A DNA stretch of 50,000 nt, taken from Novosphingobium sp. PC22D (GTDB taxonomy: Bacteria > Pseudomonadota > Alphaproteobacteria > Sphingomonadales > Sphingomonadaceae). Positions 31,745-39,386 of the stretch are shown piece after piece; the stretch's first letter is position 1, and each line of letters opens with the position of its first letter. A program made the translations under genes and the position numbers. Under the pieces are notes generated by a model. That model saw nothing but the letters and a program-made list of their open reading frames with translations, was not told where the DNA came from and ran no database searches. Location of the stretch: positions 1-50,000 of the forward strand of contig NZ_MWMO01000013.1 in the NCBI RefSeq assembly GCF_002556635.1, read 5' to 3'.

Positions 31745-33585
31745 ATCCGCAACGCAAGGTCGCCCTCGTCGGCAATCCCAACGCGGGCAAGTCCGCGCTG
31801 TTCAATGCCCTGACCGGTGCCCGCCAGAAGATCGCGAATTATCCCGGCGTGACCGTCGAGCGCAAGGCGGGGCGCATGTTGCTGCCGAACGGCGAACCGG
31901 TCGAATTGACCGACCTTCCCGGCGCCTATGCGCTCGATCCGACGAGCCCGGACGAGGAAGTCACGAGCAAGGTGATCCGCGGCCAGTTCGCCGGCGAACG
32001 CACACCGGACGTGCTGGTCGTCGTGCTCGACGCATCGAACCTGGAACAACACCTCGTCTTCGCGCAGGAAGTGATCGCGCTGGGCAAGCCGACCGTGGTG
32101 GCGCTCAACATGGTCGATCTCGCCGAGCGCGACGGACTGGTGCTCGATCCGGCGGTCCTCGAGGAGGAGCTCGGGGTCAAGGTCGTGCCGACCGTCGCGG
32201 TGCGCCGGCGCGGCCTCGCGGAACTCGGCGCGGCACTGGCGGCGGCCGGATCGCGCCATCCGGGCCCGGGCCAGACCGATCTTTCGCTCACCGAGAGGCG
32301 CGTCGCCGCGCATGCCATGGCCTCGGCGGCGATCCTGTCCGAATCGCGGCGCCATCGCCTCCACGCGCGGCTCGACAGGGCTCTGCTGCATCCGTGGCTC
32401 GGCCCGCTCTTTCTCGTCGTGCTCCTGTTCGTCGTGTTCCAGGCCGTGTTCGCCTGGGCGACCCCGTTCGCCGACGCGCTCGAAGCCGGTGTCGGCACAT
32501 TGAGCGACTTTGCCATGGCGACGATCCCGGCCGGCTTCGTGCAGGATCTGATCGTCCAGGGCCTGCTTGCCGGCGTCGGCGCGGTCGTCGTGTTCCTGCC
32601 GCAGATCGTGATCCTGTTCGCCTTCATCCTGGCGATGGAGCAATCGGGCTACATGGCGCGCGCCGCCTTCCTGATGGACCGGATGATGGCCTTCGTCGGG
32701 CTTTCCGGCCGCAGCTTCATCCCGCTTCTCTCCAGTTTCGCCTGCGCGATTCCGGGAATCATGGCGACGCGCTCGATCTCCGATCCCAAGGACCGGCTGA
32801 CGACGATCCTGATCGCGCCGCTGATGACCTGTTCGGCGCGGCTGCCGGTCTACGCGGTGATCATCGCCGCGTTCATTCCCAACGAGACGGTCGGCGCCGG
32901 CATCGGCTTGCAGGGGCTCGTGCTCTTCGCGCTCTACGCGGCGGGAGTCGTCGGCGCGATGGCGGTCGCGCTGGTGCTGCGCCGCTCGGTGACGATGGGC
33001 GCGGCCAGCGGCTTCATCATGGAACTGCCCAAGTACCAGCTTCCCAAGCTCAAGGACCTCGGCATCGGCCTGTGGCAGCGCGCGTGGATCTTCCTGCGCC
33101 GCGCGGGCACGATCATCTTCACGGTCACGATCGTGCTCTGGCTGCTGCTGAGTTTTCCCAAGGCCGGGCCCGGCGAGAGCCAGGTCGACGTTTCGATCGC
33201 GGGCAAGCTGGCCAATGGTCTGGCCGTCGTGGTGGAGCCGATCGGCTTCAACCGCGACATGGCGCTGGCGCTGATCCCGGCGATGGCCGCGCGCGAAGTG
33301 GCAGTCAGCTCGCTGGCGACGACCTACGCGGTCGATGCGGGCGACGACGAGGAAGCCGAGGCCGTCGCGCTCGGCGATCAGCTCAAGGCGCGCTGGACGC
33401 TGCCGATGGCGCTCGCCTTCCTCGCCTGGTTCGTCTTCGCGCCGCAGTGCATGTCGACGATCGCGGTGGCGCGGCGCGAGACCAACGGGTGGAAGTGGCC
33501 GACCTTCATGCTCGTCTACCTGTTCGCCCTCGCCTACGTCTCGGCCGGAGCGACGTTCTGGATCGCGAGCGCCTTCGGGCTGTAG
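31741..33585 (+). CDS. feoB: Ferrous iron transporter B
   Basis: A 614-residue inner-membrane Fe(II) transporter with an N-terminal G domain: G1 GNPNAGKS (11-18), G3 DLPGAYAL, G4 NMVD; then a helical GDI-like region and the membrane part with the two Gate motifs CAIPGIMATRSI and CSARLPVY. It is shorter than the 773-residue E. coli protein, as many alphaproteobacterial FeoBs are. The start is GTG 31741, coupled to feoA. It imports ferrous iron under low oxygen or low iron. Confidence 0.95.
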   Translation: MNPQRKVALVGNPNAGKSALFNALTGARQKIANYPGVTVERKAGRMLLPNGEPVELTDLPGAYALDPTSPDEEVTSKVIRGQFAGERTPDVLVVVLDASNLEQHLVFAQEVIALGKPTVVALNMVDLAERDGLVLDPAVLEEELGVKVVPTVAVRRRGLAELGAALAAAGSRHPGPGQTDLSLTERRVAAHAMASAAILSESRRHRLHARLDRALLHPWLGPLFLVVLLFVVFQAVFAWATPFADALEAGVGTLSDFAMATIPAGFVQDLIVQGLLAGVGAVVVFLPQIVILFAFILAMEQSGYMARAAFLMDRMMAFVGLSGRSFIPLLSSFACAIPGIMATRSISDPKDRLTTILIAPLMTCSARLPVYAVIIAAFIPNETVGAGIGLQGLVLFALYAAGVVGAMAVALVLRRSVTMGAASGFIMELPKYQLPKLKDLGIGLWQRAWIFLRRAGTIIFTVTIVLWLLLSFPKAGPGESQVDVSIAGKLANGLAVVVEPIGFNRDMALALIPAMAAREVAVSSLATTYAVDAGDDEEAEAVALGDQLKARWTLPMALAFLAWFVFAPQCMSTIAVARRETNGWKWPTFMLVYLFALAYVSAGATFWIASAFGL

Positions 33586-33678
33586 TCGCTCACCTGCGAA
33601 CAACCGCCGTTTGCGGACTCGCGCCGGCGGGTCGCATTGGCTAATCCCGTCGCTCAGATTCGAGAGGACAAGGAATCC

Positions 33679-34218
33679 ATGGCAGGCAGCCTCAACAAAG
33701 TCATGCTCATCGGCAACCTCGGGGCCGATCCGGAGATCCGCTCGTTCCAGAACGGCGGCAAGGTCGCCAATCTGCGCATCGCCACTTCCGAGAGCTGGAA
33801 GGACCGCAATACCGGCGAGCGTCAGGAGCGGACCGAATGGCACAGCGTCGCGATCTTTTCCGAAGGGCTCGTCGGCGTGGTCGAGCGCTATCTGCGCAAG
33901 GGCTCGAAAGTCTACGTCGAAGGCCAGCTCCAGACGCGCAAGTGGCAGGACCAGTCGGGCAACGACCGCTATTCGACCGAAGTCGTCATTCGCGGCATGA
34001 ACGGCACGCTGACCATGCTCGATGGCGCCCCGGGCGGCGGTGGTTCGCGCGGCGGCGGTGGCGGAGACTGGGGCGGCGGTGGCCGTTCGCAGCAGGGCGG
34101 TGACGACTGGGGGCGCGGCTCCTCGTCGGGCGGCGGCTCTTCGCGCGGCGGTGATGACTGGGGGCGCGGAGGCGGCGGCAGCCTGGGCGACGACCTCGAC
34201 GACGATATCCCGTTCTGA
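33679..34218 (+). CDS. ssb: Single-stranded DNA-binding protein
   Basis: A 179-residue SSB. The OB fold covers residues 1-112 (MAGSLNKVMLIGNLGADPEI, then WHSVAIFSE and VYVEGQLQTRKW). It is followed by a Gly-rich linker with a GGDDWGRG-type unit repeated twice more or less exactly, and the acidic tip DDDIPF that binds partner proteins. ATG 33679 has AAGGA 4 nt upstream; the in-frame TTG 14 codons earlier is less likely. It protects single-stranded DNA in replication, recombination and repair. Its stop directly abuts the convergent 2OG-oxygenase gene. Confidence 0.95.
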   Translation: MAGSLNKVMLIGNLGADPEIRSFQNGGKVANLRIATSESWKDRNTGERQERTEWHSVAIFSEGLVGVVERYLRKGSKVYVEGQLQTRKWQDQSGNDRYSTEVVIRGMNGTLTMLDGAPGGGGSRGGGGGDWGGGGRSQQGGDDWGRGSSSGGGSSRGGDDWGRGGGGSLGDDLDDDIPF

Positions 34219-34914
34219 TCAGCGCGAGGGCACCGATCGGTCGCGCCGGTGGACGAAGCCCGCGACCGACAGCCGCACGCGGTCCCCCGCCGCCGGCTCG
34301 ACCCGCGTGATCGCGTGCCGGACGTGGGGCGGGATGGTGACGAGCCGGTCGAAGGACGGCAGAATCCACGAGCCGTGACCGATTTGAGCGACCGAGCGGC
34401 GCTCTTCTTCCGGTTCGAAGACGGCCCGGCGAACCGGCGGTGAATCGGGATCATCGGGCACGAGCAGCAGCAGGCCGCCCCAGTGCACGTCCCATTCACG
34501 CGTGAGATAATAGGTGTAGGCCCCGTCGTAGAGCGTGTCGTCGCGGTGGAGGCCGAGCCCCGATGCGACCGGATAGATCCATGGCGTCAGGCTGACGATC
34601 CACGCGTTCGACCTTGGATCGAGCATCGCGCGGGCTATCTCGCGCGCCAGCGGCTGCAGCGGTTCGGGCAGTTCCGTGTTGACGCCGTTGCCGTGCGCGT
34701 CCGCGGTCCAGGTCGGGCCTTGCAGCGCGGGCTTCTCGGTCAGGCGCCAGACCGACTTCCACCGCTTCTCGTGAACCGACTTGAAGCTTAGTCGTTCGAA
34801 CCAGGCGAGCAGGGATCGCGCCTGCTCCTCCCCCAGCAGATTGTTCGTGACGGAGACGCGGTCGCGCCGTGTCTCATCCGTCCGATTGTGCGAGCGCTGA
34901 ATTGAAGTGGCCAA
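34219..34914 (-). CDS. 2-oxoglutarate/Fe(II)-dependent oxygenase-like protein
   Basis: A 231-residue protein with the double-stranded beta-helix fold of prolyl-4-hydroxylase-type oxygenases. Iron ligands are the HxD in GLHRDDTLYDG and a later His in PPHVRHAITRVE; the Arg in DRVRLSVAGFVHR would hold 2-oxoglutarate. WDVHWGGLLLL between them is the usual beta strand. The substrate may be a protein or a peptide, but nothing near it shows which. It is transcribed toward ssb, and the two genes end at neighbouring bases without space for a terminator. Confidence 0.82.
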   Translation of the reverse strand: MATSIQRSHNRTDETRRDRVSVTNNLLGEEQARSLLAWFERLSFKSVHEKRWKSVWRLTEKPALQGPTWTADAHGNGVNTELPEPLQPLAREIARAMLDPRSNAWIVSLTPWIYPVASGLGLHRDDTLYDGAYTYYLTREWDVHWGGLLLLVPDDPDSPPVRRAVFEPEEERRSVAQIGHGSWILPSFDRLVTIPPHVRHAITRVEPAAGDRVRLSVAGFVHRRDRSVPSR

Positions 34915-34978
34915 GGCAATCGTCGTATTTCGTGAGGGTCCTTCGGGAATCGAGACGCCGCACTTAGCGGCACCGGCT

Positions 34979-35013
34979 GACGATTTTAACCCCTGTTCCG
35001 ACCGAAAATCGTC
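34979..35013. repeat. 9-bp inverted repeat between two minus-strand genes
   Basis: GACGATTTT (34979-34987) and AAAATCGTC (35005-35013) are perfect reverse complements separated by 17 nt. It lies in the 148-bp gap between the metallo-beta-lactamase-fold gene and the 2OG-oxygenase gene. There is no T-run after either arm, so it is not a textbook terminator; it may be a protein site or an RNA hairpin. Confidence 0.4.
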
Positions 35014-35062
35014 CGATCCCGCCTGATATCCTCAGGTTATTCGCACCGACGCGCGACCCTGT

Positions 35063-35848
35063 TCAATCGGTTGATGAGCCGGGCAGGCTTGCAAGCTGGG
35101 CCAGCGCCCGTGGGACCGACTCGCGTCCGATCGCCGGACTGTGGGCGCTTAGAATGGTATCGATTTCGAGCCGTGCGAGTCTGTCGACTTCGGCGCGAAA
35201 GGCCGCTGCGTCGACAAGCGAGAGCCAGGGGCAGAGCGATGCGTGGTGGAAGCGCGCGCTGCCTTCGGCCCAGCGTTCCGGCGCGATCTCGCTCACCCAG
35301 TCGACCGGGTGGTCCGGCATCGGCGCGCAGAAGGCGTCGGACGCATAGTAAACCCGCGTCAGCTCGTCGAAAACGCCGCGCGTGTAGGGGCTGTCATAGA
35401 CCGGCGGTCGCACCGGGCGGAGCATGCGGTCGCCCACGCAGAAGGGCTCGTCGTTGCCCACCAGCCGCATCCGCTCATGCGCGATGCCGAACGAGGCGTG
35501 GCTGCGAAACGATTCGCCCGGGCTCGTCACCAGCGTGGCGTTGGGGCAGCGCGAGAGCGCCTCGACCATGTTGCCCGAATGGTCGCTGTCGTTGTGGGTG
35601 ACGAAGATCCAGCGCAGGTCATCAGGCGCGACGAGCGAGAAGACGTCCTCGAACCACTGCTCGCGGTCTGTGACCATGCCGGTGTCGACGACGATCGGTT
35701 CGGCGGCGCGGATCACCATCGAATTGAGATTGGTCCACGATTCGCCGACCGAGGGCGTGACCGCGCGGATCAGGAACGTGGCGGGCGCGACCTCGAGCGG
35801 CGCCTGCCGGGGACGGGCCGTGCCGGGGGCGATGTCGAAGTGGTTCAT
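35063..35848 (-). CDS. Metallo-beta-lactamase-fold protein (flavodiiron-like site)
   Basis: A 261-residue MBL-fold protein. The metal motif reads THNDSDHSG (near residue 84), close to the HxExDHxG of flavodiiron proteins and not the usual HxHxDH, so a non-heme iron site is possible. Later ligands are in YYASDAFC (Asp) and ILSAHSP (His). No flavodoxin domain follows, unlike in true flavodiiron oxygen or NO reductases. PIVVDTGMVTDREQWFEDVF is the typical strand before the site. The reaction is unknown; it may handle oxygen, NO or a thiol ester. Confidence 0.82.
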   Translation of the reverse strand: MNHFDIAPGTARPRQAPLEVAPATFLIRAVTPSVGESWTNLNSMVIRAAEPIVVDTGMVTDREQWFEDVFSLVAPDDLRWIFVTHNDSDHSGNMVEALSRCPNATLVTSPGESFRSHASFGIAHERMRLVGNDEPFCVGDRMLRPVRPPVYDSPYTRGVFDELTRVYYASDAFCAPMPDHPVDWVSEIAPERWAEGSARFHHASLCPWLSLVDAAAFRAEVDRLARLEIDTILSAHSPAIGRESVPRALAQLASLPGSSTD

Positions 35849-35972
35849 GGCAAGCTTTCTCCGGCGCGCCCGCGATCCTGTGGGGGATCGGACTCATACG
35901 CCAAGGCTGGCGCGCGGTGGCCGAGGCGGCAACCGGCGGCTTCGCTCAAGCTGGAACGAATCGTGGTGGCGC

Positions 35973-36494
35973 CTAACTTTCGCCGCGCTTGCCGAGCCCC
36001 TTGAGCGCCGCGAACGGGCTCTGGTCCTCGGGCCGCGACAGGCCCGCGGCCTCGCGCGCGGCTTCGGCCTCGGGGCCGGTGAGGTAGGGATCGATTGCCA
36101 GGCCGAGCGTTTGCGCGACCGCCTCGCCGAGATCGAAGTGCGTGCCGGAATACTCGATCTCGTCGAGATCCTCGGCTTCGAGGTCGAGTTCCTCGGGAAA
36201 GCTGCCGGGATCGGCGGCGGGCACGAAGCGCAGCGCGATCGGCTCGCGGACTTGCACCGCGAGATCCTCGGCCGACACCGCGCAGCTTTGCACGATGTCG
36301 GCTTCAAGCATGCCATTGGCGGCAACGTCGCGGCCCTTGCGGGTGAGCAGCACGTCGGCTTCGAGCCGGTCGACGCGAACCAGCGCGAAGCGCTCGGCCA
36401 GCGCCGCGCGCTCGCGTTCGTTCGCCACCAGGCGCACCTGCCTGCCTTCCGACTGGCGCACGTCGAAGCTGTGGGAGAATTCGGCGCGGGTCAT
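35973..36494 (-). CDS. YceD-family protein (DUF177)
   Basis: A 173-residue protein of the DUF177/YceD family. It starts MTRAEFSHSFDVRQ. The central part has VQSCAVSAEDLAVQVREPI, where many members have CxRCL-type cysteine pairs; here only one Cys is left. It is followed by the acidic block LDLEAEDLDEIEYSG and ends with KGLGKRGES. YceD in other bacteria affects 23S rRNA accumulation and is usually next to rpmF, which is not seen here. It overlaps the upstream chaperone gene by 4 bp. Confidence 0.83.
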   Translation of the reverse strand: MTRAEFSHSFDVRQSEGRQVRLVANERERAALAERFALVRVDRLEADVLLTRKGRDVAANGMLEADIVQSCAVSAEDLAVQVREPIALRFVPAADPGSFPEELDLEAEDLDEIEYSGTHFDLGEAVAQTLGLAIDPYLTGPEAEAAREAAGLSRPEDQSPFAALKGLGKRGES

Positions 36495-37024
36495 CTTCGG
36501 ATCTGCCCGGCGAGCAGGTCGTCGGCGCCGGTCGCGCCGATCTCGGCTGCGAGCTTGCGCACCTCGCGCGCGAGCAGCGCGGTGTCGGCCCCTTCGTTCA
36601 GCGTCACGTTGCGTTCGAGCGCCTGCGCGAGCGAGGGGCCTTCGTCGGAGAGACCCTCGCGAAGCGCGGCGATGCGCCCGCCGAGCACGCTCATCAGCTT
36701 GCCCATGCGCTTGCCGACGACGAGGTCGCCGACGCCCGACTGGCGAAGCTGGCCGTCCATGTCGTCGACGAAGAGTTCGGTGAGGAACACCGAAGGCGTG
36801 ATCAGCGCTTCCTCGCGCTCCATCCGCAGCATGACCAGCGCGAGCACCATCGTCACCGCGTCGAACCGGCCGGGCACCGTGTCGGCCACGCCGCATTGTG
36901 CGTACCAACGCTTTTCCCGCGCGATCTCGACCACGCGGTGCCAGAGCGGGCGCAGGCTCTCCTTCTTGTCCGGGCCTTTCCGGAGGAGGCGCGAGAGCAT
37001 TGACACGAGGGGCAGGCCTTTCAT
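36491..37024 (-). CDS. Ubiquinol-cytochrome c chaperone family protein (CBP3-like)
   Basis: A 177-residue protein with the family layout of UQCC1/CBP3: LRPLWHRVVEIAREKRWYAQ, then FDAVTMVLALVMLRME, LTELFVDDMDGQLRQSGVGD and GKRMGKLMSVLGGR. The mitochondrial homologue helps translation and assembly of cytochrome b of the bc1 complex; the bacterial one is assumed to do similar work. It is the first gene of a two-gene unit with the YceD-like gene, divergent from bamE across 206 bp. Confidence 0.87.
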   Translation of the reverse strand: MKGLPLVSMLSRLLRKGPDKKESLRPLWHRVVEIAREKRWYAQCGVADTVPGRFDAVTMVLALVMLRMEREEALITPSVFLTELFVDDMDGQLRQSGVGDLVVGKRMGKLMSVLGGRIAALREGLSDEGPSLAQALERNVTLNEGADTALLAREVRKLAAEIGATGADDLLAGQIRR

Positions 37025-37230
37025 TCAGCGGCGATTAAATGGCGCCCCGGCATCGCGTCCGCCGATCGCCGTCCATTGGGGATGGCCATTGCACGGCGCC
37101 GCGCGGGGCCCTAAGGCAACGGGCGATATATGAGCATCATGCCTGCTGGCAATGTCCGATCGCGCATCGAGCGTGCGCGCAGGGTCGGAAAAAAGCGCGG
37201 CGGGTTGGTGCGGGTTTGGAGAAGTACGTG

Positions 37231-37719
37231 ATGCGTTCGATTGGTCCCAGGACCTGGCTGGCCAGCGCCGTCGTCGGCGCCGCGCTGCTGGCAAGCGGCT
37301 GCAGCTCGATCAAGGACCACCGCGGCTATCTGGTCGACGCCACGCTCGTCGATGCGATCCAGCCGGGGGTCGACAACCGCAACTCGGTGGAGCGCACGCT
37401 TGGCCGTCCGACCTTCGTCAGCCAGTTCGGCGAGAAGGACTGGTATTACATCTCGCGCAACACCAAGACCAACGCCTTCCAGCGGCCCAAGACCTACGAA
37501 CAGACCGTGCTGCGGGTGAAGTTCGATGGCGCCGGCAACGTCGCCGCGGTCGACCGCCGTGGCGTCGAGCAGATCGCCAAGATCGATCCCGAGGGCGATA
37601 CCACGCCCACGCTCGGGCGCGACCGCAGCTTCCTGCAGGACCTGTTCGGCAACGTCGGCGCGGTGGGCGCGGGCGGCGTCGGTCCCGCCCCGACCGGCCC
37701 GGGCCCGAACGGCAGCTAG
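37231..37719 (+). CDS. bamE: Outer membrane assembly factor BamE (SmpA/OmlA)
   Basis: A 162-residue lipoprotein with signal MRSIGPRTWLASAVVGAALL and lipobox LASGC (Cys near 27). The SmpA/OmlA domain has DAIQPGVDNRNSVERTLGRP, the family signature, then FGEKDWYYISR and VLRVKFDGAGNV. The tail is Gly/Pro-rich. BamE is a small subunit of the BAM complex on the inner face of the outer membrane. ATG 37231 is supported by the signal peptide; GGAGAAG lies 6 nt upstream. Confidence 0.9.
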   Translation: MRSIGPRTWLASAVVGAALLASGCSSIKDHRGYLVDATLVDAIQPGVDNRNSVERTLGRPTFVSQFGEKDWYYISRNTKTNAFQRPKTYEQTVLRVKFDGAGNVAAVDRRGVEQIAKIDPEGDTTPTLGRDRSFLQDLFGNVGAVGAGGVGPAPTGPGPNGS

Positions 37720-37755
37720 CTTGAACGCGTGGCCATGCGCCATATATCCGCGCGC

Positions 37756-38316
37756 ATGGATACAAATGGGGCGAGCCACGGCCTGATCCAGTGGCACGGA
37801 ACCACCATCATCGGCGTCAAGAAGGGCGGCAAGACCGTCGTCGCGGGCGATGGCCAGGTTTCGATGGGCAATACCGTGATGAAGCCGAACGCGCGCAAGG
37901 TGCGGCGGATCGGCAAGGAGGACAAGGTCGTCGCCGGCTTCGCCGGCGCCACGGCGGACGCCTTCACCCTGTTCGAGCGGCTCGAAAAGAAGCTCGAGCA
38001 GTATTCCGGCCAGCTTACCCGCGCGGCGGTGGAACTCGCCAAGGACTGGCGCACCGACAAGTATTTGCGCAACCTCGAGGCGCTGATGATCGTCGCCGAC
38101 GCCGAGGTGATGCTGGTGATCACCGGCAACGGTGATGTGCTCGAACCGGAGGGCGGGATCGCCGCGATCGGTTCGGGCGGCAACTACGCGCTCTCGGCGG
38201 CGCGCGCGCTCGTTGATTACGAGGACGACCCCGAGAAGATCGCGCGCCGCGCGATGCAGGTCGCGGCCGAAGTCTGCGTCTTCACCAACGACCAGGTTAC
38301 GGTGGAAGTGGTTTAG
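37756..38316 (+). CDS. hslV: ATP-dependent protease subunit HslV
   Basis: A 186-residue N-terminal nucleophile protease. After a 15-residue leader ending IQWHG, the mature chain would begin at Thr16 (TTIIGVKKGGKTVVAGDG), the catalytic residue. Other family marks: ARKVRRI, GFAGATADAFTLFERLE and GSGGNYALSAARAL. It forms the proteolytic core working with HslU. ATG 37756 is used; an upstream ATG 9 codons earlier also exists. A GC-rich hairpin follows its stop, and hslU comes only 2.2 kb later. Confidence 0.96.
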   Translation: MDTNGASHGLIQWHGTTIIGVKKGGKTVVAGDGQVSMGNTVMKPNARKVRRIGKEDKVVAGFAGATADAFTLFERLEKKLEQYSGQLTRAAVELAKDWRTDKYLRNLEALMIVADAEVMLVITGNGDVLEPEGGIAAIGSGGNYALSAARALVDYEDDPEKIARRAMQVAAEVCVFTNDQVTVEVV

Positions 38317-38320
38317 CGAA

Positions 38321-38345
38321 GGGGCCGGTTCGGGCCCCGAGTGTT
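38321..38345 (+). terminator. Possible terminator after hslV
   Basis: GGGGCC (38321-38326) and GGCCCC (38333-38338) form a strong 6-bp stem with a 6-nt loop, 4 nt after the hslV stop, followed by GAGTGTTTC. The T-run is poor, so termination may be partial or the hairpin may have another role. Confidence 0.4.
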
Positions 38346-38412
38346 TCGATCCTCGGGCAAGCGGCCCGAACGAACTCGCGAACGGGAGGGTGCCTTGCTT
38401 GATCGGTCACAT

Positions 38413-38922
38413 ATGCTGTTTCTTTCACCCCTTGCGCTGTTAGCGGGCTCAGCCGTGGCTCAAGAAAAGCCGAGGCAAGCCTTCGATTGCGACGTTCCGG
38501 CAAACCACTATTCGTCGGTTTCTCAAGACTTGGTCGAGCCTTTCGGTATCAGCGGGTCGGTGAAGGTGGTCGAGATGCGGTCTGGCGACTACCTGCCCGT
38601 CGCCGGGGTGCTTCTGCGGAGCGCCGAGGGGCTAAATGGCGTTGGTTTTCAATTGGCAGCGCCTTCAAAAGATGCAGAGCTGTTCGATGTCATTCTGAAT
38701 ACGAGAAACAACGGCGTTTCAAATCAACGAATTATCGCGCAGATTTCCACGCGCGACACCATACCTTTCAGCCTTTTGATAGATAATAGCGGCAAGATCA
38801 GGCTGGCTATCGGCGGCACAAACTACGACATCGCTGATTTTCCCCCGTCCGAATTGAATGGCATGGTGTTCTGTTCGACCGGCCAGTTCAAATTCACCGA
38901 ACTGACGTTTTCAGGACGCTAG
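38413..38922 (+). CDS. Small exported protein, unknown function
   Basis: A 169-residue protein with a short signal peptide (LFLSPLALLAGSAVAQ) and no domain I recognise. Mature features: FDCDVPANHYSS near the start and MVFCSTGQFKFTEL near the end. The two Cys (near positions 26 and 157) could form a disulfide, and the spacing of strand-like segments suggests a beta-sandwich. The base composition is clearly more A/T-rich than that of its neighbours (for example the stretch around 38690-38860), which suggests a foreign or fast-evolving gene. It stands between hslV and hslU. ATG 38413 is chosen by the signal peptide. Confidence 0.65.
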   Translation: MLFLSPLALLAGSAVAQEKPRQAFDCDVPANHYSSVSQDLVEPFGISGSVKVVEMRSGDYLPVAGVLLRSAEGLNGVGFQLAAPSKDAELFDVILNTRNNGVSNQRIIAQISTRDTIPFSLLIDNSGKIRLAIGGTNYDIADFPPSELNGMVFCSTGQFKFTELTFSGR

Positions 38923-39386
38923 GCCGCGTAGGCGGACTCCGGCTCAGGTTCCCGTGACCGCTCTTCAAAATGTCAGACCGGAAGCGGACCTTCCGGATGC
39001 GACGACAAAGCAGTCGGGGCACATCCCCAACTCCGCTCAGCCTGAGCTTGTCGAAGGCCTTCGCGCGTGGCCTTCGACAAGCTCAGGCTGAGCGGGTGGA
39101 GGTGCTTGCCGCTTGTCCGCTAACCCCGGCTTTTCTGCCGTTGAGACTACCTTCAGGATACCCCGATAGCAGACGCTCATTCAGGCAGGAACTTGTCCAC
39201 CGGCCTGGCAGAATGTTGCGGCAGTCAACCACCGACGCCCCTCCGGTCGCAGTCTCTATCCCGGTCCCTCGATAGCGGCCATCAATCCGCCCACCGGGTT
39301 GTGGGCGGTTTCGCCGCTCTCACTCCATTATCCGGACACATCACGTCACGGTTCCTTTCCCCGTCGTGCCCGCTTAGAGCGATGCC
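38923..39386. other. Gene-free stretch with inverted repeats
   Basis: About 460 bp without a supported gene. It contains a small hairpin (CCGGAAG / CTTCCGG at 38978-38996) 55 nt after the small exported protein gene and the long inverted repeat at 39033-39095. The remaining sequence up to the oxidase gene shows no recognisable protein or RNA. Confidence 0.6.
39033..39095. repeat. Perfect 27-bp inverted repeat, REP-like element
   Basis: The left arm 39033-39059 and right arm 39069-39095 are exact reverse complements over 27 bp with a 9-nt loop (TTCGCGCGT). The right arm contains CCTTCGACAAGCTCAGG, a sequence I recall as a widely repeated intergenic element in sphingomonad genomes. It would form a very stable hairpin in RNA of either strand and could limit read-through. 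There is no transposase next to it. Confidence 0.8.

Noticed and set aside
35157..35170. ATCGATTTCGAG similar to the island operator core
   Set aside because: It is within the metallo-beta-lactamase-fold coding sequence, lacks the A/T-rich arms and is not near a start codon.
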